A DNA stretch of 64,000 nucleotides from Bacteroidia bacterium (GCA_016787445.1 JAEUTQ010000073.1:27992-91991); one strand, 5' to 3'. Numbered from the stretch's first letter, positions 43,596 through 54,063 are shown. Numbers and translations are program-made. Notes: a model not told the origin generated them from the letters alone.

Positions 43596-45209
43596 TTAAC
43601 CTTTAATCTTTACCATGCCTTGTGCCATTTTAACGGCTTCATACAAGTTTACCACTCCACCTGATTTTGTCAATTCTTCAAACTCTACTAATTCATCTTT
43701 AGTACCGGGCTTAATCACCTTGGTATCTTTAAATTCTTTACGGCTTGAAGTCACAATGATTTTTTTGATTTGTTGCGGTGTTAATGTCGGGAAATATGAT
43801 TTCAATACGGCAGAAACGCCGGCAACAACCGGTGCCGCCATACTGGTTCCACTTGCATCTTTATATTTTCCTTCAGGTGCAGTAGAATAAATATCTACGC
43901 CGGGTGAAAATAAATCTGCAGTACGTTTACCATAATTACTAAATGGTGCAGCGATTTTTTCATTCTTCTCCCAGTTTAAAGCAGCTACATCTACAAAATT
44001 ACTTGCTTCTTTTTTACTGCCTTCAAATTTCTTGCATGGATAATGCGCGGTTTCATCAATATTAATACCGTCGTTTCCGGTAGCGTGAATTAAAAGCACA
44101 CCTTTCTTTTCAGCATATTTCACTGCTTCATCTACTGCTTTTTTATCCCAGCTGTATTTCTTTCCAAAGCTCATGTTAATGATACTTGCGCCATTATCTA
44201 CAGCGTAACGAATCGCATTAGCAACATCCTTATCGCGTTCATCGCCATTAGGCACACAACGAACACTCATGATGCGAACATTATCAGCAATACCATCCAT
44301 CCCTACTCCGTTTTTACGAGAGGCTGCGATTATACCCGCTACGTGAGTTCCATGAAAACTAAACGGACCTTTACAATCGTTATTGCCATAAAAACGCTCG
44401 CTGCTGTTATTGTAATCATCACCAACAATAGAACGCGGATCAAAATCAAGATTTAAAGAATAGTTTAATAAATTATCAAACTGTTCAAAGCCTTCATTAA
44501 TGTTTTCCATCACATCATCCATGCTTGCACCGGAAGCGCGACCTAACATGTTTGTGGCAAAAAATTTAGCTTGCTTACCTTTAGAATCTTTTGGTTCGTA
44601 TTTTTTCACCGCCTCCAAATCAATCTTCTCAACTCCTTGCTCCTTCAGCTCTTTAATCATTACTTCAAACGCATCTTTTAAAAATTTGATTTGATTATAG
44701 GTAGCTTGGTACTCTGCTTTCTGACCTTCGTAATCTTTGTTTAGTTGCAAGTAGGTTTGATATTCTTGCTTCTCTTGTTTAGTCTTTAAATCTTTTTCTG
44801 TTTTGCCGTCATACTTTGGTTTATATAAACGGTATAGACGAGTTAATTCCAGATTATCTCTCTCTACATTTTTTCCATCTTTACCTCCAATGAAATTCCA
44901 TCCGTGAATATCATCCACATATCCGTTTTTATCATCATCAACGCCGTTTCCTGCAATTTCACCGGGATTGGTCCACATCACATCTTTTAAATCTTCGTGT
45001 AGATAATCTACACCACTATCCAATACGCCCACAATAATAGTGGTTGACTTTTTACCTTTAAGTAGCTCTTCATAGGTGCGCTCTGTACTAACACCATTTA
45101 CATTATCTTTTGAAGGATCGAGATTAAACCAATTATCCGGACGCTTAGCTTCCTGTGCGTAGCTTAATGAAAAAGCTAAAAATCCTATGGCTATAAATAT
45201 TTTTTTCAT
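43596..45209 (-). CDS. S8 family (subtilisin-like) serine protease
   Basis: The 537-residue secreted protease has a signal peptide (LSYAQ) and a complete catalytic triad: Asp64 in VGVLDSGVD, His286 in FHGTHVAG and Ser456 in GTSMAAPV. A Lys/Glu-rich insert of roughly 130 residues between Asp and His (about 115-250) is a feature of some Bacteroidota subtilases. There is no T9SS sorting domain, so it probably works in the periplasm or outer envelope. It is converging on glnN. Confidence 0.93.
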   Translation of the reverse strand: MKKIFIAIGFLAFSLSYAQEAKRPDNWFNLDPSKDNVNGVSTERTYEELLKGKKSTTIIVGVLDSGVDYLHEDLKDVMWTNPGEIAGNGVDDDKNGYVDDIHGWNFIGGKDGKNVERDNLELTRLYRLYKPKYDGKTEKDLKTKQEKQEYQTYLQLNKDYEGQKAEYQATYNQIKFLKDAFEVMIKELKEQGVEKIDLEAVKKYEPKDSKGKQAKFFATNMLGRASGASMDDVMENINEGFEQFDNLLNYSLNLDFDPRSIVGDDYNNSSERFYGNNDCKGPFSFHGTHVAGIIAASRKNGVGMDGIADNVRIMSVRCVPNGDERDKDVANAIRYAVDNGASIINMSFGKKYSWDKKAVDEAVKYAEKKGVLLIHATGNDGINIDETAHYPCKKFEGSKKEASNFVDVAALNWEKNEKIAAPFSNYGKRTADLFSPGVDIYSTAPEGKYKDASGTSMAAPVVAGVSAVLKSYFPTLTPQQIKKIIVTSSRKEFKDTKVIKPGTKDELVEFEELTKSGGVVNLYEAVKMAQGMVKIKG

Positions 45210-45317
45210 CTGTGTTTCTTTTTAGTTATATAAAGTAAATCAAATAATAATGGCTTTGCAATGCCTTTAGCATGCTTTAACCATTTTAGATATCAAAATA
45301 CCGTAATGTGGGGGAGG

Positions 45318-47396
45318 TTATTTTAGTCCGCTTAAAATGTTACTGGCTTCATGAATATAAACATCCTTAGCCACGTTCTTTGCCCAACGTGATTCGCGTC
45401 CTAAACGCGCTGTATCGGCACTTAATTTCGTTTTATCCTGTTCTAACAAATCAGCCGTGAAGTCCTTTATATCTTTACGTAAATCTTCGTACTTTTTGTT
45501 TTGTTCGCGCCATAATTTTTGTTCAGCTCTGTACTTCTCCAACGCTAAATTATATTTTGAATCATCGCGTTTATCTTTAAATTCTTTAGCTTCTGTTTCT
45601 ATTAATTTAAATGCCGCGCTCTTTTTAATGCGCTCTTCACTTGCTTTTTTCACTTTAGCAATATCAATATTATTAAAAGCTAAATAGTTTGCAGGCTCAA
45701 TTTCATCCCATACCATCGGGTAATCCATTTCCTTCTCTCCTGTTTCAATAAACTCATATGGATCCGGTAAAATCACATCCGGTGTAACACCCTTTAATTG
45801 TGTGGCGCCACCATTGATACGATAGAATTTCTGCATCGTGATTTTCACTTCACCAATTGGCTTAATAGTATCAAATTGAGGTAAAATAAACTGATCTAAA
45901 TTTAAAAACGATTGAACAGTTCCTTTACCAAACGTTGGTGTTCCAACAATAACGGCACGTTTATAATCCTGCATGGCCGCCGCTAAAATTTCGGAAGCAC
46001 TCGCGCTATTGTGATTTACCATAATGGTTAATGGTCCGCCCCAGGTTACATCGCTGTTATAATCTTCCATAATATTCGTCATGTTGTTCTTACCCTTTAC
46101 CTGAACAACCGGACCTTTTGGAATAAACAATCCAGCCATTTCAACTACTTCCTGTAATGAACCTCCGCCATTATCACGTAAATCCACAATTAAACCTTCG
46201 ATTCCTTGCGTTTTTAGTTTTTCAATTTCTTTACGCATATCAGTTGCGCATTTACGAGCGCCGGTACGTGTAAAATCGGTATAGAATGTAGGCAGATAAA
46301 CGTAACCCATTTTTTTACCGCTATTGTTTAATAAAACTGATTTTGCATAGGTTTCTTCAATAGGAATAACATCGCGGATAATTGGAATCACTTTAAAACT
46401 TCCATCCGGTTTCTTTACCGTTAAACGAACTTCAGTTCCCTTCTTACCTTTAATTAAAAGAATAGCTTCATCCATGTCCATGGTTGTTACATCCACCGGC
46501 TCTCCAGCTCCTTGAGCCACTTTATGAATTTCATCTCCGGCTTTTAATTCACCTTGTTTGTAACTCGGACTATTAAAAATAATTTCAGAAACCTTAATGA
46601 TTCCATCCTCTTTAGGCTGTAAACGTGCGCCAATTCCTTCGAACTGTCCGCTCATTGTTTCATCAAACGACTTCTTTTCCTTTGGAGCAAAATATTCGGT
46701 GTGCGGATCATAAATATTGGTGATCGTGCTTAAATAATTCGCGAAGCGATCTTTATCTGTAATTTTATATAAACGCTTAAACCAAGCCTCATTTGCTTTT
46801 AAAGTTTTACGACGTGCATCCACCTCAATGCTATCCCAAATACGGATTTTTACAGTGGTGTCATTTTTCTCCTTGGCCTTTTCCTGACGATTTAAAACAT
46901 CATCAATACGGGAGATAACCTGATACTTAATCATCTTCTCCCACTCTTTCTTTAAATCTTCGGGCGACGAAGCATATTTAGCTTTCTCTCCATTGGTTTC
47001 ATACACGTCCTCCGCATTATAATTTAATGGCTTCGCTAAGATCTCTTTATACCAATTTTCTTTTTCTTTGATACGTTTATTGATAATATCAACAGAAAGT
47101 TTGTAAAATGTAAAATCACCTTCATTGATTTGATTATCCAATTCACGACGGTACTTTGCCAGCTGATCAACATCACTTTGTAATAAAAACTTTTTATTGT
47201 AATCAATACGCTTCATATACAAAGTATATACCTTTTCACTGAAAGCGTCATCGATTTTAGTTGGACTGTAATGCATCTGAGAGAGACCTTCCAATAAGAT
47301 TCCCATTAAAACCTGATAACGAGAGAAAGTGAATTTATATATGGTAAATGAAGACAGGAGTAATACCCCTGCAATCAAAATAGCGTAACGTTTCAT
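45318..47396 (-). CDS. C-terminal processing protease (S41, tail-specific)
   Basis: The 692-residue periplasmic protease has an N-terminal membrane anchor (ILIAGVLLLSSFTIYKF), an N-terminal Prc-type region, a PDZ domain (about 235-320, ARLQPKEDGIIKVSEI) and an S41 core with the catalytic Ser in NHNSASASEI and the Lys in FGKGTVQ. A DUF3340-type C-terminal region follows. This is the Prc/Tsp layout, which degrades proteins by their C termini and trims envelope proteins. A -7 box at 47429-47422 would place the transcript start at the upstream ATG (47417), so the ATG at 47396 (MKRYAIL) is preferred; the longer start remains possible. Confidence 0.92.
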   Translation of the reverse strand: MKRYAILIAGVLLLSSFTIYKFTFSRYQVLMGILLEGLSQMHYSPTKIDDAFSEKVYTLYMKRIDYNKKFLLQSDVDQLAKYRRELDNQINEGDFTFYKLSVDIINKRIKEKENWYKEILAKPLNYNAEDVYETNGEKAKYASSPEDLKKEWEKMIKYQVISRIDDVLNRQEKAKEKNDTTVKIRIWDSIEVDARRKTLKANEAWFKRLYKITDKDRFANYLSTITNIYDPHTEYFAPKEKKSFDETMSGQFEGIGARLQPKEDGIIKVSEIIFNSPSYKQGELKAGDEIHKVAQGAGEPVDVTTMDMDEAILLIKGKKGTEVRLTVKKPDGSFKVIPIIRDVIPIEETYAKSVLLNNSGKKMGYVYLPTFYTDFTRTGARKCATDMRKEIEKLKTQGIEGLIVDLRDNGGGSLQEVVEMAGLFIPKGPVVQVKGKNNMTNIMEDYNSDVTWGGPLTIMVNHNSASASEILAAAMQDYKRAVIVGTPTFGKGTVQSFLNLDQFILPQFDTIKPIGEVKITMQKFYRINGGATQLKGVTPDVILPDPYEFIETGEKEMDYPMVWDEIEPANYLAFNNIDIAKVKKASEERIKKSAAFKLIETEAKEFKDKRDDSKYNLALEKYRAEQKLWREQNKKYEDLRKDIKDFTADLLEQDKTKLSADTARLGRESRWAKNVAKDVYIHEASNILSGLK

Positions 47397-47421
47397 AAAA
47401 AGTGCTGTTTTGTGCATATAA

Positions 47422-47429
47422 CAAATTTA
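47422..47429 (-). promoter_or_regulatory. -7 element of the S41 protease gene
   Basis: TAAATTTG on the minus strand matches TAnnTTTG; the start would fall near 47415. The -33 element is not clear. Confidence 0.4.
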
Positions 47430-47557
47430 ATATATGTAACGTAAAAACCATGCTTTTAGATACTTTAATTTGGCCGCTCATCATTTTATTTTGTTTAAAT
47501 TTTGTTAAAAGCCTTTAAGGTGATAAGCTTACATTTAGTGTTTAAGAAACAGGCATT

Positions 47558-48607
47558 ATGATAGATTTTTCGAGAGCACAACTCACTCACTTCATTATAC
47601 ATTATACAGGAAACAAAAGTTTAGGTGAGGAATTAACCTTAAGCGAAACATGCTTTGAGTTTAAAGATGATTTTGTAAAAGATACCGTTCTCAGGTATTT
47701 TCAATCGCCTTTTAAAACCGACGTCTATCATCAGTTTAAAAACAAAAGCGATTTTGACATTAAAGACATTAAAGCTATCAGTGAAAAAATTTTTAACTCA
47801 CGTAAAAACTTTGTTGAACAAACCAAGCATATAGCGGAGCATTTATACAATCAAAGCATGCACCCAAAAATTAAAGGAGGTGAATTTTATGTTTGCTTTT
47901 TTAAAGATGTGATTGTAGACGGTGAATTATGTGACACCATTGGATTATTTAAAACAGAAAATAAAGAAACTTATCTGAAGATATATCAGCATGTCGATAA
48001 TTTCGACATGGATTGCGATACAGGTATAAACATCAATAAGCTGGATAAAGGCTGTTTGATTTTTAATACGGAGCAAGAAAGAGGATATAAACTCAGCATC
48101 ATTGATAATAATAATAAAGTAGCAGAATGCGCTACGTATTGGGAGGTTGATTTTCTTAATGCAACGCTTAAAGAAAACGGCTATTATCACACCAGCAACT
48201 TTATTGAAACCTGTCGCGGATTTTGTGAAGAAATTTTAACGGAAGACAATAATGTGAAGAAAGAAGATCAAATGATGATGTTGAACAAGAGCACTGCTTA
48301 TTTTAAGGAAAAAGACAAATTCAACATTAAAGAATTTGAGAAAGACGTCATGGTACAACCCGAGTTAATCAAAGCGTTTAAAGATTATCGTAAGGACTTT
48401 AGTGAGCGTTTGGATTTTAATTCGATTGATGAGTTTGATATTTCTCCTACTGCCGTGAAGAAAAATCAGAAATATATGCGAAGCGTGGTGAAGCTGGATA
48501 AAAACTTTCATATTTACATTCATGGTCGACATGATTATGTTGAGCGCGGTTATGATGAAGCTATGGGACTAAAATATTACAAGCTTTACTACGTAAACGA
48601 AGAATAA
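47558..48607 (+). CDS. nucleoid-associated protein NdpA family
   Basis: The 349-residue protein matches the NdpA/YejK family: N-terminal ..HFIIHYTGNKSLGEELTLS, central YVCFFKDVIVDGELCDTIG and GCLIFNTEQERGYKLSIID, then EATYWEVDFLNA-like text. NdpA proteins bind nucleoid DNA in proteobacteria; the Bacteroidota members are uncharacterised. It overlaps the cupin gene start by one base (TAATG). Confidence 0.85.
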   Translation: MIDFSRAQLTHFIIHYTGNKSLGEELTLSETCFEFKDDFVKDTVLRYFQSPFKTDVYHQFKNKSDFDIKDIKAISEKIFNSRKNFVEQTKHIAEHLYNQSMHPKIKGGEFYVCFFKDVIVDGELCDTIGLFKTENKETYLKIYQHVDNFDMDCDTGININKLDKGCLIFNTEQERGYKLSIIDNNNKVAECATYWEVDFLNATLKENGYYHTSNFIETCRGFCEEILTEDNNVKKEDQMMMLNKSTAYFKEKDKFNIKEFEKDVMVQPELIKAFKDYRKDFSERLDFNSIDEFDISPTAVKKNQKYMRSVVKLDKNFHIYIHGRHDYVERGYDEAMGLKYYKLYYVNEE

Positions 48608-49095
48608 TGGAAGTAAAACATCTTATTGAAACGCTGGGATTACTCCCTCATCCGGAAGGAGGCTACTACAAGGAAACCTATCGCAGCTCCGAACAAAGTA
48701 ATTTCGCAGGATTTGAAGGAGAAAGGAATTATTGCACCGGCATCTACTTTCTGATTGAGAAAAACAATTTTTCGGCATTACACCGCATTAAATCGGATGA
48801 GATGTGGCATTTTTACGGCGGTGATCCCTTGGAAGTAATTGAAATCACTTTAAACGGGGAATTAAAAATTACGCGAATTGGCAACACTATTTCAGAAGGA
48901 GAAGTGCCACAATACCTTGTTCCAAAAAATCATTGGTTTGGATCAAGGGTAAAAAAAGGAGGGAACTTTAGCTTTGTAGGCTGCACTGTTGCTCCGGGAT
49001 TTGATTTTAATGATTTTGAAATGGCAGAAAGGAAAGCGCTTTGTGCTGAATTTCCTCAACACGCTGTCATTATTGAAGAATTAACGCGTAATTAA
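48607..49095 (+). CDS. cupin family 5 (DUF985) protein
   Basis: The 162-residue protein is recognisable as cupin_5 by LLPHPEGGYYKETYRS, ALHRIKSDEMWHFYGGDPL and the C-terminal CTVAPGFDFNDFEMA. The fold is a single cupin barrel with His residues in HRIKSDEMWH positioned as metal ligands; the reaction is unknown. It is translationally coupled to the NdpA gene and overlaps the convergent cysteine desulfurase by four bases. Confidence 0.9.
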   Translation: MEVKHLIETLGLLPHPEGGYYKETYRSSEQSNFAGFEGERNYCTGIYFLIEKNNFSALHRIKSDEMWHFYGGDPLEVIEITLNGELKITRIGNTISEGEVPQYLVPKNHWFGSRVKKGGNFSFVGCTVAPGFDFNDFEMAERKALCAEFPQHAVIIEELTRN

Positions 49096-50234
49096 GCTTT
49101 CGCCGTTACAGCAAACATTTCTTTTAACTTCTTCACCACACTATCAATTTCTTCTTTCGTGTTGTATTTACTGAAGCTAAAACGAACAGAAGGGCGACTC
49201 ATGTCGATTCCGATACCGCGTAATACATGAGAACCTTGATTGCTACCGCTGCTACAGGCACTTCCTCCACTCGCTGCAATACCTGCTATGTCCAGATTAA
49301 ACAATAACATTTCAGCATCCGGATGATGTGGGAAACGACAGTTAAGTACGGTATAAAGACCGTTCTCGCCTGTTTCACCGTTAAAGTCCATGCCTTCAAT
49401 ATTCTTTTCCAATTGCCCTTTCATATAGGACTTTAAACCTCTAATATGACTTTGGTGTTCGTCCATGTGCTCATTCGCTAACTCAAATGCTTTAGCCAAT
49501 CCCACAATCCCATAAACATTTTCGGTTCCTCCGCGCATGTTACGTTCTTGAGCACCACCATTGATGAAAGGTTTAATTTTTACATTGTGATTAATGTAAA
49601 GAAAACCCACACCTTTTGGTCCGTGAAATTTATGTGCTGCACAGGTCACAAAATGAACTTTTAAATTTTGTAAATCCAATTTATAATGTCCCATAGTTTG
49701 AACTGTGTCACTATGAAAAAGAGCGTTGTACTTTTCACACAATTCACCTACTTTTTTAATAGGTAACAGAGTTCCAATTTCGTTATTGGCATGCATGAGT
49801 GAGACCAAACTACGCTCATTATTTTTCAATAATTCTTCGAGGTGATTTAAATCCACATTTCCATTTGTATCTAAATTCACCCAACTCACTTTTACCTTAC
49901 CTTCTTTTTCTAAGGTTGCCAAAGTATGTTCGACGGCATGGTGTTCGATTTTGCTGGAAATGGCATGTTTTATACCGTATGTTTCTATCGCCTCTACAAT
50001 CGCCATGTTATCAGCTTCGGTACCGCCGGATGTAAAGAAAATTTCGGCAGGTGTAACATTTAAATATTTAGCAACTAACTTACGCGCGCTTTCAATAGCG
50101 GTACGTGTTTTTCGTCCAAATGAATGAATAGAAGAAGGATTACCAAATTCCTCTTTCAAAAAAGGCAACATGGCATTAAACACTTCCTCATCTAACTTGG
50201 TAGTAGCAGCGTTGTCTAAATAAATTTTACTCAT
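49092..50234 (-). CDS. cysteine desulfurase (IscS/NifS type)
   Basis: The 380-residue PLP enzyme takes sulfur from cysteine for Fe-S clusters and thio-modifications. Seen: FTSGGTEADNMAI, His98 in KIEHHAVEHT, PLP Lys202 in CAAHKFHGPKG and the catalytic Cys327 in GSACSSGS. It is not in an isc/suf cluster, so it may be the general housekeeping copy. It is preceded by the phosphohexomutase gene on the same strand, but a terminator separates them. Confidence 0.94.
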   Translation of the reverse strand: MSKIYLDNAATTKLDEEVFNAMLPFLKEEFGNPSSIHSFGRKTRTAIESARKLVAKYLNVTPAEIFFTSGGTEADNMAIVEAIETYGIKHAISSKIEHHAVEHTLATLEKEGKVKVSWVNLDTNGNVDLNHLEELLKNNERSLVSLMHANNEIGTLLPIKKVGELCEKYNALFHSDTVQTMGHYKLDLQNLKVHFVTCAAHKFHGPKGVGFLYINHNVKIKPFINGGAQERNMRGGTENVYGIVGLAKAFELANEHMDEHQSHIRGLKSYMKGQLEKNIEGMDFNGETGENGLYTVLNCRFPHHPDAEMLLFNLDIAGIAASGGSACSSGSNQGSHVLRGIGIDMSRPSVRFSFSKYNTKEEIDSVVKKLKEMFAVTAKA

Positions 50235-50290
50235 TGTTCAAAATAATTAAGTATGCAAATATCCGATATTTTTTTGAGCTTACAGATTTA

Positions 50291-50315
50291 AAAAAAGTCC
50301 CATTATAGGACTTTT
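50291..50315 (-). terminator. terminator of the phosphohexomutase gene
   Basis: On the minus strand AAAAGTCC and GGACTTTT are separated by 7 nt and followed by further T residues, a few bases after the stop at 50320. Confidence 0.75.
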
Positions 50316-50319
50316 AAAC

Positions 50320-51714
50320 TTATTGTTTTATGATTTCCTTGATATCACTGATGATTTTTTTAGCCAATGTATCAGCTGTAGCCAATGATTCGCTTTCCGA
50401 ATAAATACGGATAATAGGTTCGGTATTAGACTTTCTTAAATGCACCCATTCTTTATCAAATTCTATCTTCACACCATCTACCGTGTTAATCGGTTGTTTT
50501 TGATATTTTGTTTTTACACTTTCTAAAACCTTATCCACATTAATCTCAGGTGTTAACTCAATTTTATTTTTAGAAATAAAATAGTTTGGATAAGATTTGC
50601 GAAGCATCGAAACGGGTTTTCCGAATTTCGCTAAATGACTTAAGAAAATTGCGATGCCAACTAATGCATCACGACCGTAATGTAATTCAGGAAGAATAAC
50701 ACCGCCGTTTCCTTCTCCTCCGATAATAGCCTTTGTTTCTTTCATCATTTTCACCACGTTTACCTCTCCTACTGCCGAAGCGGAATATTTTCCTCCCATT
50801 TTTTCAGTTACGTCGCGTAAAGCGCGTGTGGAAGATAAATTAGAAACGGTATTACCGCCTTTGTGATGCGATAACACACAATCTGCCACCGCTACAAGAG
50901 TATATTCTTCGCCAAACATTTCTCCGTCTTCACACACTAAAGCCAAACGATCCACATCCGGATCAACGCTAATACCAAAATGAGATTTTGTTTTTACGAC
51001 TAAAGCCGACAAATCAGCCAAGTGCTCAGGCAATGGTTCCGGATTATGCGCAAAATGTCCATCCGGCTCACAATATAATTTATGAATATTCTTCACACCC
51101 AAAGCTTCTAACAAAGCAGGCACTGCAAATCCTCCACTTGAATTTACGGCATCTACTGAAACCGTGAAGTTTGCCGCAGCAATCGCTTTTGTATCCACAT
51201 ACGGTAATTTTAAAATTTTCTCGATGTGCATTTTAAGCATATCGGCAGGATGTGTAATTTTTCCTAACACATTTACATCCGCGTAAGTATAATTATCGTT
51301 TTGTGCCAATGATAAAATCATTTTACCTTCTTCTTCGCTTATGAACTCCCCTTTTTCATTGAGAAGCTTTAAAGCATTCCATTGTTTTGGATTGTGAGAA
51401 GCAGTTAAAATTATTCCACCCTGAGCTTTTAATTCGGTCACCGCCATTTCAACGGTTGGTGTTGTACTCAAACCTAAATCATACACGTTAATTCCCATAC
51501 CAGTTAAAGTGCCGCATACAATGCTGCTCACCATAGGCCCTGATAAACGGGCATCGCGTCCAACCACCACACTTGGTGTAGTTCCTGAATGATTTTTTAA
51601 AATCAATGAAGCGTAAGCCGATGTAAATTTTACAATATCCAAAGGAGTTAATCCATCATCCGGTTTACCGCCAATGGTTCCTCTTATTCCTGAAATACTC
51701 TTGATTAAAGTCAC
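50320..51714 (-). CDS. glmM: phosphohexomutase (phosphoglucosamine mutase-like)
   Basis: The 464-residue enzyme belongs to the alpha-D-phosphohexomutase family: the phosphoserine loop TASHNPKQWN (Ser106), the metal loop DPDVDRLAL, the sugar-specificity loop GEGNGGVI and the phosphate-binding RKSNTEPIIRIY. The overall form (short N terminus, SISGIRGTIGG) fits Bacteroidota GlmM, which makes glucosamine-1-phosphate for cell-wall precursors; PMM/PGM activity cannot be excluded. Start is GTG at 51714. A candidate TAACTTTA lies upstream. Confidence 0.88.
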   Translation of the reverse strand: MTLIKSISGIRGTIGGKPDDGLTPLDIVKFTSAYASLILKNHSGTTPSVVVGRDARLSGPMVSSIVCGTLTGMGINVYDLGLSTTPTVEMAVTELKAQGGIILTASHNPKQWNALKLLNEKGEFISEEEGKMILSLAQNDNYTYADVNVLGKITHPADMLKMHIEKILKLPYVDTKAIAAANFTVSVDAVNSSGGFAVPALLEALGVKNIHKLYCEPDGHFAHNPEPLPEHLADLSALVVKTKSHFGISVDPDVDRLALVCEDGEMFGEEYTLVAVADCVLSHHKGGNTVSNLSSTRALRDVTEKMGGKYSASAVGEVNVVKMMKETKAIIGGEGNGGVILPELHYGRDALVGIAIFLSHLAKFGKPVSMLRKSYPNYFISKNKIELTPEINVDKVLESVKTKYQKQPINTVDGVKIEFDKEWVHLRKSNTEPIIRIYSESESLATADTLAKKIISDIKEIIKQ

Positions 51715-51839
51715 TTTATAAAAATTTTGTGTAAAGTTAGCACGATGCTGTTGGCCGGTGATTTTTTGAGGCTTTTTTTATTGACATAAATTAAGAAAAT
51801 TCTGTTAAAAACATAATAAGCAAATGCGAAAAAATAGCT

Positions 51840-51847
51840 TAACTTTG
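51840..51847 (+). promoter_or_regulatory. -7 element of the TPR-comA operon
   Basis: TAACTTTG matches TAnnTTTG; the leader to the ATG at 51869 is about 15 nt. No clear TTG is seen upstream. Confidence 0.4.
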
Positions 51848-51868
51848 TATTAATTACAAGGGTCATTT

Positions 51869-53275
51869 ATGAGCGAATTTGACGGAGATGATTTTGAAGG
51901 TCAAGACTTTGAAGAAGTTCTGAAGCGTTTTGAAAATATGATTAACAATGGTGGTCATGGTTTTTTCGACGTGGATGAGCTGGAAGATATAATTGAATAC
52001 TACTTTCAATGGCTGAATTACGATTTAGTTAAAAAAGCCATCGATTTTGGTTTAAAGCAATACCCTTATTCCAGCATTCTAAAAATTAAACAAGCACAAT
52101 ACTTAAGCAGTCAGCATTTTACGCAAGAAGCCCTTGCTTTGCTCAATGAAGTTGAGCAGACTGAAAGCAGCAATTTTGAGTTGTACATGGCCAGAGGTTA
52201 TATCTATAGCCAAATGGGATTGGGCGAGCAAGCCATAGAGAATTACAAGAAAGCATTGCCATTAGCCGAGTATAAAGATGAAGTTTATTTATCCTTAGGC
52301 GTGGAGTTCTTAAATGAAGATAAACCCGATGATGCTATTTATTATTTGAAAAAAGCATTGAAGATAAATCCACGTAATGAAGTCGCTTTAAATGAACTTT
52401 CCTTGTGTTATGATTTAACCGGAAAATCAGAAGAAGCCATTTCGTTTTTCTTAGATTACATTGATGAATTTCCTTACAGTTACTACGCCTGGTTTAATTT
52501 AGGCTTAGCTTATAACAGATTTGGTTTGTATGAAAAGGGAATTGAAGCTTACGATTACGCCATAGCCATTAACGAAAAATTCAGTTCTGCTTATTTCAAC
52601 AAAGCGAATTCTTTAGCGCAATTGGAAATGTATCGTGAGGCGATTGAAGTATACAAAGAGACCTTTAAACATGAAAATAAAGAGGCCTCCACCTACTATT
52701 ATATTGGTGAATGTTACGAAAATCTAAATGAATACGAAGAAGCGATTGTTAATTACAATCGGTGTGTAAAGATTGATGCGGCTTATGCTGATGCCTGGTT
52801 AGGTATTGGAGTTTGTTTGGACGCTTTGAACCGTTTAACGGAAGGCATTCATTACATCAAGAAGGCCATTGAGATAAATCCGAATGATGCTGAGTATTGG
52901 TATGTGTTTGCTGAAATACAACAAAAGTTAGGTTTTCAGGAAGAGGCGGCATTGGCTTACCAACGCGTAATTGAGTTAGACTATCCTGAATTTGATGTGT
53001 GGTTGGATTATGCGCGTTTATTGGATGAAGCCGGTTATTACAAAGATGTGATTGAAACATTAAGCGAAGGAATCAAATACTTTCCGGAAGCTGCCGAACT
53101 TTATTACCGATTAGGTGTTATTCTGCTTGAAACAGGTAAACGATTGGAAGGTATGGAAGCATTTGCCAGAGCTCTTGAATTAAACTTTAATAAATACACC
53201 GATATTTTTGAATATGCCCCGGCTTTAAAAGACGATGCTCAAGTATTGGAATTAATAAACTCATTTAAAAATTAA
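51869..53275 (+). CDS. TPR repeat protein
   Basis: The 468-residue cytoplasmic protein starts with an acidic region (EFDGDDFEGQDFEEVLKRFE) and continues with about eleven tetratricopeptide repeats (for example YYIGECYENLNEYEEAIVNY and FNLGLAYNRFGLYEKGIEAY) to the end. This type occurs throughout Bacteroidota as a scaffold of unknown partners. It leads an operon: the phosphosulfolactate synthase gene follows after two bases. Confidence 0.88.
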   Translation: MSEFDGDDFEGQDFEEVLKRFENMINNGGHGFFDVDELEDIIEYYFQWLNYDLVKKAIDFGLKQYPYSSILKIKQAQYLSSQHFTQEALALLNEVEQTESSNFELYMARGYIYSQMGLGEQAIENYKKALPLAEYKDEVYLSLGVEFLNEDKPDDAIYYLKKALKINPRNEVALNELSLCYDLTGKSEEAISFFLDYIDEFPYSYYAWFNLGLAYNRFGLYEKGIEAYDYAIAINEKFSSAYFNKANSLAQLEMYREAIEVYKETFKHENKEASTYYYIGECYENLNEYEEAIVNYNRCVKIDAAYADAWLGIGVCLDALNRLTEGIHYIKKAIEINPNDAEYWYVFAEIQQKLGFQEEAALAYQRVIELDYPEFDVWLDYARLLDEAGYYKDVIETLSEGIKYFPEAAELYYRLGVILLETGKRLEGMEAFARALELNFNKYTDIFEYAPALKDDAQVLELINSFKN

Positions 53276-53277
53276 TT

Positions 53278-54063
53278 ATGCCGTATAACGTTAATCTCCC
53301 GTTTTTACCTGAACGCACTCAAAAACCGCGTAAAACCGGCATGACCATGGTAATGGATAAAGGCATTAGTTTACGTCAGGCTGAGGACTTAATGGAAACC
53401 GGCGCTGATTACATTGACTTTATCAAATTGGGATTTGGCACTTCTGTGATTTCTAAAAATGTAAAGGAAAAAGTAAAACTTTATCAGAAAAACAACATTA
53501 AAGTATATGTAGGCGGAACATTGTTTGAAGCCTTTATCATCAGAGATAAGTTTGAAGACTATATTAAATTCGTAAATGAAATGGGATTAGATTCTGCTGA
53601 AGTATCTGATGGCAGCATCACCATTGATCACGAGAAAAAATGCGAATACATCAATAAGCTTGCAAAAAACTACACAGTATTATCAGAAGTAGGTTCCAAA
53701 GAGGAAGGTGTGATTATTCATCCGGCACGTTGGATTAAAATGATGCAAAACGAATTAGATGCGGGCTCAACCAAAGTAATTGCCGAAGCACGCGAAAGCG
53801 GAACGGTTGGTATCTTTCACAAAAACGGAAGTGCGCATACTCTACTGATTAATCGCATCGTTAACAAAATAAAATTAGAAAACATCATTTGGGAAACACC
53901 ACAAAAATCTCAACAAGTATATTTCTTAAAATTATTCGGGTCTAATGTAAACGTTGGAAACATTGCTGTGGATGATATCATTCCTTTAGAAACTTTACGT
54001 ATTGGTTTAAGAGGAGATACCTTTTTTACATTCTTACCTGAAAAATTCAAACAAACAACCTAA
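53278..54063 (+). CDS. comA: phosphosulfolactate synthase
   Basis: The 261-residue protein matches the ComA family (PEP plus sulfite to phosphosulfolactate): RTQKPRKTGMTMVMDKG, DYIDFIKLGFGTS, KVYVGGTLFEA, GLDSAEVSDGSI and LSEVGSKEEG. In methanogens the product goes to coenzyme M. In Bacteroidota it could feed sulfolactate or cysteate used in sulfonolipids, but no other pathway gene is adjacent, so this is inference. It sits between a TPR and a rhodanese gene; the rhodanese may supply or handle sulfur. Confidence 0.9.
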   Translation: MPYNVNLPFLPERTQKPRKTGMTMVMDKGISLRQAEDLMETGADYIDFIKLGFGTSVISKNVKEKVKLYQKNNIKVYVGGTLFEAFIIRDKFEDYIKFVNEMGLDSAEVSDGSITIDHEKKCEYINKLAKNYTVLSEVGSKEEGVIIHPARWIKMMQNELDAGSTKVIAEARESGTVGIFHKNGSAHTLLINRIVNKIKLENIIWETPQKSQQVYFLKLFGSNVNVGNIAVDDIIPLETLRIGLRGDTFFTFLPEKFKQTT